A model generated the notes under the pieces. It was not told where the DNA came from and did not search any database. It saw only the letters and a list, made by a program, of their open reading frames with translations. From Singulisphaera acidiphila DSM 18658 (GTDB lineage Bacteria > Planctomycetota > Planctomycetia > Isosphaerales > Isosphaeraceae), in the NCBI RefSeq assembly GCF_000242455.2, contig NC_019892.1, forward strand, positions 2,852,001-2,916,000: 64,000 bases of DNA, given 5' to 3'. The position numbers and the translations under genes were made by a program. Position 1 is the first letter of the stretch, and every line of letters starts with the position of its first letter. Positions 18,618 through 27,535 of this stretch are shown here, piece by piece.

Positions 18618-19787
18618 ATGGATTCGGGCGTCAAATTGACGAATGTCGTAGTCCTGGGTTCGACAGGCTCCGTGGGGCGAAGCGCCCTGAGCGTGATCGA
18701 GCATGATGGGGGTGTGCGCCTTGGTGTTCACGGCCTGGGCGCTCATACCAGTTGGGAGACCCTCGTCGACCAGGCACTCGCCTGTCGTCCCCGCTATATC
18801 ACGCTGACCGATCCCAAGGCCGCCGCTTGCGTGAATGGGCAATTGCGCGGGACCGGTGTGGAGGTTCTCTCCGGGCCGGACGGCCTCATCAGGATGGTCC
18901 AGGACGACCAGACCGATCGAGTCCTCAGCGCGATCGTCGGTGCGGCTGGCTTGCAGAGCACTTGGGCGGCGCTCGAGGCGGGAAAGATCGTCGCGCTCGC
19001 CAACAAAGAAACGCTGGTCGTGGCCGGTCCGTTGGTGATGGATCTCGCTCGGCAACGCGGTGGATCGATCCTGCCGGTCGACAGTGAGCACTCCGCCATT
19101 TTCCAGGCGCTTCGCTCGGGGCAGGATCGCGAAGTACGCCGGGTCATTTTGACGTCCTCGGGCGGACCGTTCCGAGGACGCACGCGCCGGGAACTCGCCA
19201 ACGTTTCCGCCGAAGAGGCGATGCGGCATCCCACCTGGCGAATGGGCCCGAAAATTTCGGTCGACTCCGCCACCTTAATGAACAAGGCACTCGAAGTCAT
19301 CGAAGCAAGGTGGTTGTTCGACCTCAAGCCCGAACAGATCGAAGTCGTCGTCCATCCCGAATCCATCGTCCATTCGATGGTCGAGTTCGTGGATGGAAGT
19401 GTGATTGCGCAGCTTTCCCCCCCCGACATGCGTCTGCCGATCCAGTATGCTTTGACTTATCCCGACCGGGTGCCGGGGGCCTGTCCGTTACTTGACCTGA
19501 CCAAGGCGTTTTCGTTGACCTTCGAGCCCCCGGACGGCGAGACGTTCCCCTGTCTGGAGTTGGGATTCGAGGTGATGCGCCGGGGTGGGACCGCAGGAGC
19601 GGCGTTGAACGCCGCGAATGAGGCTGCGGTAGCTCGATTCCTTGCGGGCGAGATCGGTTTCCTCGACATTCCTCGCGCGTGCCGCGCGGCGCTTGATAAC
19701 CACACATTCAATCCCAGGCCCACACTCGACGAACTCTGGGTGGTCGACGCCTGGGCTCGGCAGGAGGTAAGACGTTGGAGATCTTGA
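18618..19787 (+). CDS. dxr: 1-deoxy-D-xylulose 5-phosphate reductoisomerase
   Basis: The enzyme converts DXP to 2-C-methyl-D-erythritol 4-phosphate with NADPH in the isoprenoid pathway. The NADPH motif VVVLGSTGSVGRSALSVIE is near the N-terminus, followed by VALANKETLVVAG, LPVDSEHSAIFQA (metal-binding Asp and Glu), LTSSGGPFRGR, HPTWRMGPKISVDSATLMNK and VVHPESIVHSMVEF. From the ATG at 18618 the protein is 389 residues, which fits the family; AGGAG is 12 bases upstream. Starts at 18552 (GTG), 18582 and 18591 are possible but add an unsupported extension. Its last 13 bases overlap rseP. Confidence 0.93.
   Translation: MDSGVKLTNVVVLGSTGSVGRSALSVIEHDGGVRLGVHGLGAHTSWETLVDQALACRPRYITLTDPKAAACVNGQLRGTGVEVLSGPDGLIRMVQDDQTDRVLSAIVGAAGLQSTWAALEAGKIVALANKETLVVAGPLVMDLARQRGGSILPVDSEHSAIFQALRSGQDREVRRVILTSSGGPFRGRTRRELANVSAEEAMRHPTWRMGPKISVDSATLMNKALEVIEARWLFDLKPEQIEVVVHPESIVHSMVEFVDGSVIAQLSPPDMRLPIQYALTYPDRVPGACPLLDLTKAFSLTFEPPDGETFPCLELGFEVMRRGGTAGAALNAANEAAVARFLAGEIGFLDIPRACRAALDNHTFNPRPTLDELWVVDAWARQEVRRWRS
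19761..19777 (+). promoter_or_regulatory. Strong ribosome-binding site and TTG start of rseP inside dxr
   Basis: AGGAGGT at 19762-19768 lies six bases before TTG at 19775-19777, the only plausible start for the HELGH protease frame. Both elements lie within the last codons of dxr. Confidence 0.8.
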
Positions 19788-21739
19788 CACCGGTTTGGAA
19801 TATTTTGAAGGTCGCGCTCGGCTTGGGGTTCGTTATTTTTCTCCACGAGCTCGGTCACTTCCTCCTGGCCAAATGGAATGGGGTCAAGGTCGAAAAGTTC
19901 TCCATTGGTTTCGGGCCGACGCTCGTTGGCTTCCGCCGTGGAGAAACGGAATACGTTTTGGCGGCAATCCCCCTGGGCGGCTTTGTCAAGATGCTCGGTG
20001 AATCGCCTGACGAAGAGGCGAACAAGTCCACCGATCCCCGCGCCTATCCGAACAAATCGGTGGGAGCGCGGATGGCGATCATCTCTGCGGGCGTGATCAT
20101 GAACGTCCTGCTCGGCCTGGCCTGCTTCGTTTATGCCTACGGACAGGGCATGGAGGAAGTGCCTGCGATGATCGGTGTGGTCAAGCCGGATTCCCCCGCC
20201 TATAAGGCAGGGATTCGGCCGGGTGATGAGATCGTCGCCATCGATGGCCGCCGTGACATCAATTTCGGCTCCATGATGCTCAAGGTCTCTCTGAGCGGCG
20301 CAGGGCAGAAAGTGAATTTTGAGATCGCACGTCCCGGTCAGAAGGAAACGATCCCGATCACCATCGAGCCAAGACGTGAGGAATCGGATGACGTCCCTCG
20401 GATCGGCGTGGCCCAAGAGACCAGCTTGACGCTTGGCAAACCCCCTGTCGGGAAACCGGTGGGATACTCGCCGCCTCTGAAGCCGGCCGACCTCGGCCTC
20501 AAGTTGGGCGATACCCTCATCGCACTCGGGACCGAGGGGACCGAGCCGGAGAAGATCGACAACGCCGAAGCCGTAAAGGCTAAGTTGGCAGCCGATCGAA
20601 GCGTCCCTCTGGTGCAAGTCTTCGAGCGAAGCACTCAAGCAACCCAGGAGAAGAAAGCCAAGCGCGAAGAAATCAAGGTTGTCGCACAACCGAACCACGT
20701 AGTGGACTTTGGGTTTCGACTGACGCCCGAACCGATCTCCAGCATCCAGGCCAACTCTCCCGCGTCGAAAGCAGGGTTTCAGGTCGGCGACCTGATTGTC
20801 AAGGTCGACGGCTCGTCCGACTTTGACCCGATGCGTCTGCCGGAGATTTGCTTCGATCGTGCGGGGCAGACCATGACCTTCGTGGTCGAGCGACCGGGAT
20901 CTACCAACGGATCCAAGGAAGTGGCGATCGAGGTCGTCCCCGAGCGAACCCCGTATGGACTCGAATTTTTCCCGTCGGCCCCGCTGGACATCCCTGGACT
21001 GGGGCTTGCCTATCCGATCCGCCCCAAGATTTCCGCGATCGACGAGGGATCTCCGGCCGCCAAGGCGGGACTGCACGTCGGCGATGTCCTTGGGAAGTTC
21101 GCGCTGAACGCCATCGATCAGTCGAAAGAATCGCGGTTGGAACCCATCGCGTTCAGCGCAAAGAATTTGGAATGGCCTTACGCATTCAGTCTGCTTCAGG
21201 GTGTGCCGGCCCGGGACGTCGAACTCACCATCAACGGTTCCTCGAAGCCGGTTCGACTCCAACCCCGACTCAATCCTGATTGGTACAACCCCTGGCGCGG
21301 GCTCCAGTTCAGGACAACCATCCGCACCCTTCCGCCCCAAGGTGTGCAGGCGTCGCTCCGTCGAGGGTTCGACGATACGGTCGACAATATCCTTCGGATC
21401 TATGCCATGCTCCGAAGCCTCGCTCAGAAACGGGTCAGCCCCAAACTCCTGGGCGGTCCGATCATGATTGCGAGCGTCGCCTACTCTCAAGCGGACACCG
21501 GCTTGACCGAGCTGGTCCACTTCTTGGGGATTCTGAGCATCAACCTTGCGGTGTTGAACTTCTTACCGGTCCCGCCGCTGGATGGAGGGCAAATGGTCTT
21601 CCTGATCGCTGAGAAGGTACGCGGCCGCCCTCTTCCTGATTCGGCCATGATCGTCGGGAGTTGGATTGGGATCGGCCTGCTGCTCTTCTTGATGGTCTAC
21701 GTGATGTATCAGGACATCCTCAGGTTCTTCTTCCATTGA
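19775..21739 (+). CDS. rseP: Site-2 protease RseP family, multi-PDZ
   Basis: The 654-residue membrane protein has the S2P zinc site HELGH at residues 24-28, in the first membrane segment, and the second conserved region NFLPVPPLDGGQ near residue 605, with final membrane segments after it. Between them lie three clear PDZ repeats marked by SPAYKAGIRPGDEIV, SPASKAGFQVGDLIV and SPAAKAGLHVGDVLG, and a degenerate fourth (LGLKLGDTLIAL). E. coli RseP is about 450 residues with two PDZ domains, so this protein is enlarged. It cleaves membrane proteins such as anti-sigma factors within the bilayer. It overlaps dxr by 13 bases, a pairing common in bacteria. Confidence 0.92.
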   Translation: MEILTPVWNILKVALGLGFVIFLHELGHFLLAKWNGVKVEKFSIGFGPTLVGFRRGETEYVLAAIPLGGFVKMLGESPDEEANKSTDPRAYPNKSVGARMAIISAGVIMNVLLGLACFVYAYGQGMEEVPAMIGVVKPDSPAYKAGIRPGDEIVAIDGRRDINFGSMMLKVSLSGAGQKVNFEIARPGQKETIPITIEPRREESDDVPRIGVAQETSLTLGKPPVGKPVGYSPPLKPADLGLKLGDTLIALGTEGTEPEKIDNAEAVKAKLAADRSVPLVQVFERSTQATQEKKAKREEIKVVAQPNHVVDFGFRLTPEPISSIQANSPASKAGFQVGDLIVKVDGSSDFDPMRLPEICFDRAGQTMTFVVERPGSTNGSKEVAIEVVPERTPYGLEFFPSAPLDIPGLGLAYPIRPKISAIDEGSPAAKAGLHVGDVLGKFALNAIDQSKESRLEPIAFSAKNLEWPYAFSLLQGVPARDVELTINGSSKPVRLQPRLNPDWYNPWRGLQFRTTIRTLPPQGVQASLRRGFDDTVDNILRIYAMLRSLAQKRVSPKLLGGPIMIASVAYSQADTGLTELVHFLGILSINLAVLNFLPVPPLDGGQMVFLIAEKVRGRPLPDSAMIVGSWIGIGLLLFLMVYVMYQDILRFFFH

Positions 21740-21785
21740 TTTCCCACGAGGAACCCATCAGGGACTCGAGAGAGAGGGATCGGGA

Positions 21786-22499
21786 ATGAGCCGTGTCTGG
21801 GAGCTCGTCGACTGTCGGCCGGGCGTTCCGCCAAGCTTGAGCAACGGAGTGAAGGTCGACCAGGTTCTGGATCGACTCGAGGCGGGTGAAACGCCCAAGC
21901 ACTTGCTTGAGGCGTTTCACCTGACGCCGGCCCAGTTGATCGCGGCGCTGGGGCACGCTGCGCTCGGAGACGACCAGGGGGAGGGGATTGGGCTGATTCA
22001 GTCCCCCCCTTCGCGGCCCTGGCTCGAGAAGGTCCTGTCTGACTCCACCTGGCAGGCGCTCCTCCCCGCCGCCCCCAGGCCGGCCCGCCTGGCCTTGGTC
22101 GCAGGACTGCTCCAGGTCCACGACTTCTGGGAGGCCAGTCACGAGGCGGCTCAAGAGGCCGACGACCTGGGCGAGCGCGACGTATCGGCGTTCTGGCACG
22201 GGATCGCCCATCGCCGAGAACCCGACTCGGGCAATGCGTCCTACTGGTTCCACCGCGTCGGTCGGCATCCACTCTTTGGGCCTCTCGCCGCGTCGGTCCG
22301 ACCGCTGCTGGCCTCGATCTCGGATCGCTCCGTCGCAGATCGCCTGCTGGACGGCAATCAATGGAACCCGTTTGGCTTCATTGCCTTCTGCCGTGATGGA
22401 AAACCCACCTCAACGCTTGCTCCACTCGCGAGAAAGCTCCAACGGCAGGAGTTGATCGCCCTTCTCGATGAGACGGCCGCCTCTGTTGGCCTGGGCTGA
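21786..22499 (+). CDS. DUF433-like N-terminus fused to an FWHGIAHRREP domain, unknown function
   Basis: The 237-residue protein is not assigned to a function. Residues 20-60 (VKVDQVLDRLEAGETPKHLLEAFHLTPAQLIAAL) resemble the small winged-helix DUF433 domain seen in antitoxin-like proteins. Residues 110-175 carry a striking conserved-looking motif, HDFWEASHEAAQEADDLG and FWHGIAHRREPDSGNASYWF, followed by RVGRHPLFGPL; several His, Asp and Glu residues could bind metal. I have the impression this second part recurs in planctomycetes, but that is from memory. It lies 46 bases after rseP in the same direction and may be cotranscribed. Confidence 0.65.
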   Translation: MSRVWELVDCRPGVPPSLSNGVKVDQVLDRLEAGETPKHLLEAFHLTPAQLIAALGHAALGDDQGEGIGLIQSPPSRPWLEKVLSDSTWQALLPAAPRPARLALVAGLLQVHDFWEASHEAAQEADDLGERDVSAFWHGIAHRREPDSGNASYWFHRVGRHPLFGPLAASVRPLLASISDRSVADRLLDGNQWNPFGFIAFCRDGKPTSTLAPLARKLQRQELIALLDETAASVGLG

Positions 22500-23289
22500 G
22501 AATTCACGCGAGAATTCGTCGCCCGGCTCCTCGTCGGTCCGAATCTGCTAATTTCGAACGCGTTGGCCGCATCCTAAAAACAACGGATGAACAGCGCCAG
22601 AGCCGAGCAGGGCCCGAGATCATTCGACTTTGAGGCGTCCACGCCCCCCTTAGATGGCCGTCCCTCGTGACGGCCATCTAATCACCAAACCCGCATTACT
22701 TCAATCGTCATCCTCGACTGTCGCCCCGTGGCGTTTCGGACGAGTCACTCGTGCGCTGGGGGAATCCCACCGGATTATTAACGAGAAATGGAAACGATGT
22801 ACTACAGGTCGGTTGAGGCAAGAGATGGGACCACCATTTTGAAAACCCGCGCTCAACGTTCGGCGATCGCCCTCGCCTTGAAGGTGAACACGACCGACGA
22901 GGAGCCGGACATACGTTGTCACCCGACCTCACTCAACTGTTGATTCGTTCAGGAAAACGGTGCTTTTTCCAGGCAAATATTGCGCAACTTACCTAGTTTT
23001 GAAGACATGACAGTTTCCACGTTCTAGGGTTGCTTTGAAGAAGGGGGGGTGACCTGCTCGCCGAGGTTGCCGGAACGTCCCTTTTTCTCAAGTCGATACC
23101 ACGAGCAATCTGGACTTGGTCGGTTTGCACGAGTCGCCGATCCACGCGATCGACGTTCTGTCTCGCCGTCCGTACTTCGATTCCGGTGGGTTCGGCTCTC
23201 TGTCGATTTCTCGTGATCTCGATGTCGAGGGGATGGAACCCGCAGCTAACGCTCAAGGAGGGCGATCGCGATGCACCTTTGGCAAGGCC
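22500..23289. other. Intergenic region before the beta-helix protein
   Basis: About 790 bases. It contains one strong hairpin (22650-22681) and otherwise only short unrecognised frames. The 22940-23030 part is AT-richer and may hold the promoter of the large gene downstream; no box could be assigned with confidence. Confidence 0.5.
22650..22681. terminator. Perfect 12-bp inverted repeat
   Basis: TTAGATGGCCGT (22650-22661) and ACGGCCATCTAA (22670-22681) form a perfect stem around an eight-base loop, 150 bases after the stop at 22499. No T-run follows, so it may be a terminator or another structured element. Confidence 0.55.
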
Positions 23290-26200
23290 ATGACCATGAG
23301 ACACCAACGCCGACGAGCCACGTTCGTAACAGTCGGAGCGCTTGAAGAACGAATCTTGATGGCCTCGCAAGCTGTCTCAGGGATTTGGCTCGGACAAGAT
23401 GGCCATGACCTGGTCGGGAGCACGCAGAATGCCCCACCCAACGACATTCAAGACATTCATATTGCGATCTCGAATCTTCCGGCGGATCGCACGGTCGTGA
23501 GGGTCGAAACCGTCGGCTACGGGGGCGGTCAATGGATCTACAATGGCCCATGGGGAGCCACCACCGGTTGGATCCAGGCCCCCGGCACAACCACCGCCGA
23601 CCTTTTTCTCGATCCGTATATGGTCGAGACGGGACGCCTGTTCTTTGTGAGTCTGACATACGATGACGGAACAAACTTCGTATGCCACGTCCAGGGAGGA
23701 ACCGCCGATCCCAACCTCCGGATGCCGTCGGCCAGGGCAAGCGTGCAATGGGTGGGCCAGGACGGGCAGGATCTGACCGGGACCGGGCCCGCCGTGGGTC
23801 CGGATGGGATCCAGGATGTCCATCTGATACTCACCAACCTGTCGTCGAAGTTTGGGGTCGCTTCGCTGGACGTCAGAGCCGCGTCCGGAGCGAGTTGGAG
23901 CGCGGGCACCAACCCGGGCTCAGCCTGGAACGCTGAATTTCAGAAACAGGCGGCCGATCCAACCAAGGCCGACCTCTACTTCAGCCCGATTCCGGGTATG
24001 TACGGCCAGGTGCTCACGGTCACCATCGTCTATACCGATGGCAAGTCCGATGTCACGACCGTCGTCGCTGGTGCGGCCGACCCTGGGTTGAAAATGCCGA
24101 GCCCCGCGCCAATCGTGGTCACCTGGGGGACGATTCGCGCCAGTTGGGTGGGGCAGGATGGTCTGAACTTCACCGGGCTCGGGGATGTTCATTTGACTGT
24201 GAGTGGCTTGCCGACTGGGCGGTCCGTGGTTTCCGCAACGTTGAGTGATGAGGCCCGAAGCAATTGGACCTACCAATCCATCAGCGGCTCGAGCGGTTGG
24301 GTGGATCCGTTCACCCGCCGTCTGGGATTCCAGCGGTCGACGACCGACCCCTCGCGTGCGGACCTTGGATTCTCACCGATCCGCGATGAAACCGGCAGCA
24401 TGATGACCCTGCGCGTGGTGCTCGACGATGGCAGTACGCATGCCGTTCAGATCGCGGGAGGGGCCGTTGACCTCGGAAAGCTCGCCCCCGTGGCAGCGGC
24501 AACCTCGATCGTGGCCAAACCGGGGGATAACCTTGTCATCCTGGTCAATCAATACGGCTCCCTCCATCTGAGCGCTGGCGTTTACCTGGTCAGTCAACCG
24601 CTGCTGCTTTCCCGCCCGATCAGCATCACGGCCGATCCGGGCGCGACGATTCTCTTCAGCCAGGCCGCAGGCGACCCCGTCTGGACGACCGCGATCAGCG
24701 TCGAATGCGGCAATACGACGCTGGATGGTTTCTCGGTCCGCTTCGCGGGACCGATCCGGTTCGCCATCGGAACCGGCACAGAACCCTCCGTCATCGGAAC
24801 TCCCCGTTCGCGAACGCCTCTGGTCAACATCCGACTGACCCACCTCGACCTGATGTCTCCCCCCCCCGCAAGCAGTTGGGAGGTCGCCGCACACCTGGTC
24901 TGGGTCACCCTGGCACAGAGTGGGGTGATCGCCGACAACATCCTCAAGGGGGGGCTGACCGAGTTCACCGGCGGGCCGTGGATGGTGACTGGGAACAACT
25001 ATCAAGGGACCGTGCCCAACACGTTTGCGTATGGGGCCATCGGCGCTCACTACACCCACGATACTCTGATCGCGAACAATACGATCCAGCCCGTCGGTCA
25101 GTCGGGAAAGACCTGGCGGTTCCTGGTGATGACAGGCTCCGGCTATCGCGATCTGATTCGCAACAACAAAGTCATCGGCATCGGTCCGATGGACGACGAC
25201 ACGGTAGCCCATCCCAATGCGCCTGAGATCATTCTGACCGAAGCCTACAAGCTCCACTTCGAGGGGGTGGTTACGTCGATCTCAGCCGATGGATGGGTTG
25301 TGCAGATTCCCTATCCTCAGGGAGGCGCGGCAACGACCGGCGAAGTCCTCTCCATTCTCTCCGGGCCCGAGGCTGGTCAGTGGCGGTTGATCGCCCAGGC
25401 ACTCAGCCCCACAACCTATCTCCTCAACGCCCCGATGTCCTCTGCGAATCGTGTGGTCTCGATCTCGAGCGGATTCGTTCAGGAAACGTTCCAGGGGAAT
25501 ATGGTCGACGCTCGAGGCAGTTCGGTTGCGGAAGGGATGATCCTGGCGGGCAACCACTTCGGGACCAAGGTCCTCGATAACCACTTTATCGGTGGCAATC
25601 ATGGTTTACGCATGGCAGCCACAGGGACCGAATCGCCCGTGATGTGGGGATGGAGCCGCGCCCCATTCCTGGGCGCAACGGTCCAGGGAAATACCTTCGA
25701 AGACAACCTGCGTGGATCCGTCTTCGAAGTCGAAGAAAGCATCTACACCAAGAGAAGTGCCGACCGAACGTACATGTCGCTTTCGTTCATCGACAATACC
25801 ATCGTATGGACCGATGCGTTCTTGGCGGCTCTGGCCCAGGCGAACCTGGGACTGCCGACGACGATTGAGGCCGGCAATTCGCGATCGATCGACCCTACCG
25901 GATTGGTCGTCACCGCCAGTGGGAATACCTTCAAGGGACCGGCGAACCTGCGTTCGACCGCCTCATGGACGGTTTATGCAGCCACGCTCAACGGCCAGCG
26001 CATTACCAATCAGTCAGTGGCTCTCATCCCGGCTGTCACTCTCGCGGCTCCGACCGGGCTCGGACTCGTCCGCGATACCGGAGCGAGCGCGACGGACGGC
26101 GTGACCAATGACAGTCACCTTCGATTCGAGACCGTGGCGGGTGCAGTCGGCTATGAGTATAGTTTGAGCGGTGCTCAGGGCTCATTCCAGCCCGTCTCGT

Positions 26201-26928
26201 CGCCGACGTCATTCGCTCCGAACGGGATTGGCCAGGGATCGAACACCGTTTACGTCCGCGCATACGATTCCAACGGCGATCGAGGCCCGACGACCTCGGT
26301 CATCTTCATCTATAAGTCGATGGCGCCGGCCGCCGTGTCCCAACTGATCGCGTACCCAGACGGCCGCGTCCAGTTCGAGGCGACCGGGCCGGACGATGTT
26401 TATGAGTACCGAGTCGGTGGGTCAGGCACCTATCAATTCCTGGGCAAGAGCACAAGCTTCTTGACGACCGACCTGCTCAAGGGGCCGCGGACCGTCCAGG
26501 TACACGCCATCGACCTGGCCGGGAACGTGGGCCCGGACGCCATCACGACGATCATCCCGCGTTGGGTGTCCGTCGGCCGCGATCCTGTCGAGGAACCCCC
26601 CGCGCCCATCTCAGCCCAACCTCAGCCTCAAGCGCAGACCCAACCTCAGTCGCGAACGGAGACCGTCGCGCCCAGTGTTGTTGCAACTCCACCAAGTGTT
26701 CGGCCGGCTGGAGTTCTGGCAGGACTGCGAAGAACGAACGGCCATCGCTGGTTCCGCCTCGCCCAAGTCGCCGCACAGCGCCGGCAGATTGCGGCGTTGC
26801 ACCCGACGGAGACCGGTAAGCGACTGCGACTCGTCCCACACTCGGTCGAGACCAATCACAGTCCTGTGGGTCTGAGACAGCGGTTGCGCTCACTGCTCAC
26901 GTTGAAGCTGGGTCAAAACCGCCGCTGA
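23290..26928 (+). CDS. Large secreted beta-helix protein with three W-x-GQDG modules
   Basis: The start is taken at ATG 23290 (another at 23296) because the N-terminus then reads MTMRHQRRRATFVTVGALEE, followed by RILMASQ, the basic plus LE-x-R-x-L form seen in secreted planctomycete proteins. The 1,212-residue product then has three modules of about 120 residues, each opening W-x-GQDG (codons for W at 23386, 23749 and 24147) and ending in a Y/L-x-DG plus GG/GA-x-D segment. Residues about 400-890 look like a right-handed parallel beta-helix of pectate-lyase style (NTTLDGFSVRF, IANNTIQPVG, LIRNNKVIGIG). Two Ig/Fn3-like modules follow, then a Pro/Gln linker and a basic tail. Probably surface or matrix located; binding or lyase activity is only a guess. 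Confidence 0.75.
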   Translation: MTMRHQRRRATFVTVGALEERILMASQAVSGIWLGQDGHDLVGSTQNAPPNDIQDIHIAISNLPADRTVVRVETVGYGGGQWIYNGPWGATTGWIQAPGTTTADLFLDPYMVETGRLFFVSLTYDDGTNFVCHVQGGTADPNLRMPSARASVQWVGQDGQDLTGTGPAVGPDGIQDVHLILTNLSSKFGVASLDVRAASGASWSAGTNPGSAWNAEFQKQAADPTKADLYFSPIPGMYGQVLTVTIVYTDGKSDVTTVVAGAADPGLKMPSPAPIVVTWGTIRASWVGQDGLNFTGLGDVHLTVSGLPTGRSVVSATLSDEARSNWTYQSISGSSGWVDPFTRRLGFQRSTTDPSRADLGFSPIRDETGSMMTLRVVLDDGSTHAVQIAGGAVDLGKLAPVAAATSIVAKPGDNLVILVNQYGSLHLSAGVYLVSQPLLLSRPISITADPGATILFSQAAGDPVWTTAISVECGNTTLDGFSVRFAGPIRFAIGTGTEPSVIGTPRSRTPLVNIRLTHLDLMSPPPASSWEVAAHLVWVTLAQSGVIADNILKGGLTEFTGGPWMVTGNNYQGTVPNTFAYGAIGAHYTHDTLIANNTIQPVGQSGKTWRFLVMTGSGYRDLIRNNKVIGIGPMDDDTVAHPNAPEIILTEAYKLHFEGVVTSISADGWVVQIPYPQGGAATTGEVLSILSGPEAGQWRLIAQALSPTTYLLNAPMSSANRVVSISSGFVQETFQGNMVDARGSSVAEGMILAGNHFGTKVLDNHFIGGNHGLRMAATGTESPVMWGWSRAPFLGATVQGNTFEDNLRGSVFEVEESIYTKRSADRTYMSLSFIDNTIVWTDAFLAALAQANLGLPTTIEAGNSRSIDPTGLVVTASGNTFKGPANLRSTASWTVYAATLNGQRITNQSVALIPAVTLAAPTGLGLVRDTGASATDGVTNDSHLRFETVAGAVGYEYSLSGAQGSFQPVSSPTSFAPNGIGQGSNTVYVRAYDSNGDRGPTTSVIFIYKSMAPAAVSQLIAYPDGRVQFEATGPDDVYEYRVGGSGTYQFLGKSTSFLTTDLLKGPRTVQVHAIDLAGNVGPDAITTIIPRWVSVGRDPVEEPPAPISAQPQPQAQTQPQSRTETVAPSVVATPPSVRPAGVLAGLRRTNGHRWFRLAQVAAQRRQIAALHPTETGKRLRLVPHSVETNHSPVGLRQRLRSLLTLKLGQNRR

Positions 26929-26937
26929 GGTAGAACG

Positions 26938-26967
26938 ATGGCGACGATCTCCTGAGATCGTCGCCAT
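26938..26967 (+). terminator. Hairpin after the beta-helix gene
   Basis: ATGGCGACGATCT (26938-26950) and AGATCGTCGCCAT (26955-26967) form a perfect 13-bp stem with a four-base loop, ten bases after the stop codon. It also lies downstream of the convergent gene ending at 27000. Confidence 0.8.
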
Positions 26968-26999
26968 GCCTCTCGCTCGCAGACCGGCTCGAAACGAGC

Positions 27000-27326
27000 T
27001 CAACGCTCGTTGAGGATCTTTTGCGTGATTTCTCGCTCGCAGATCTTGCACCATTTCCAGCGATTCTGACCGATCGTTTCGTCCAGATGGACCTTGGCGA
27101 TACTGATCGACCGATACCAGATGGCGACTTCCTCGTCGCCGACCTTGTCGAGCTTGGCACAACGGGCGAAGTGCAGGAGATTCGTACCTGCCTTGATCGC
27201 CTTCTTCTTCACATCCTCCAGCGGAATCGAGCCGTGGAAGATGAAGCCGATCGCTTCAAGGCGAGCCTCATCGAGTTCGTCTGACGAATCGAGGGGGCGG
27301 ACCCCCGCCTGATCCTGAATGGGCAT
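27000..27326 (-). CDS. Hypothetical protein with C-terminal CxxC
   Basis: From ATG 27324-27326 the product is 108 residues. It begins MPIQDQAGVRPLDSSDELDE and contains EAIGFIFHGSIPLEDVKKKA and LLHFARCAKLDKVGDEEVAI. It ends with WKWCKICEREITQKI, a CxxC pair that with Cys 71-region residues could hold zinc. A GTG start at 27413 would add 29 residues. I do not recognise a family. It converges on the beta-helix gene and is divergent from the UbiB-like kinase gene. Confidence 0.55.
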   Translation of the reverse strand: MPIQDQAGVRPLDSSDELDEARLEAIGFIFHGSIPLEDVKKKAIKAGTNLLHFARCAKLDKVGDEEVAIWYRSISIAKVHLDETIGQNRWKWCKICEREITQKILNER

Positions 27327-27535
27327 AGTGGGTTCCCGTTCCCAACACCTTGCTGCACCGCGTATTACGGGCTCAAATGTATCGAAAATCACTTCGCGTG
27401 GCAAGGCCGACACGTCAACTGCTTCCTGTCAGCGCGGTTGTAGCGGGGGGGAAAGAGGGAGTAAGCTGGAGCCGTAAAAGGGAACCCCAATGATCCAGTC
27501 GCGTCCCAACTTCAGACTTCAGGAACCCGTGGAAC

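Noticed and set aside
19457..21520. Minus-strand open frame of 687 codons opposite rseP
   Set aside because: It is antisense to a protease gene with clear motifs, its product is Arg/Gly/His-rich with no recognisable domain, and long antisense frames are common at this GC content.
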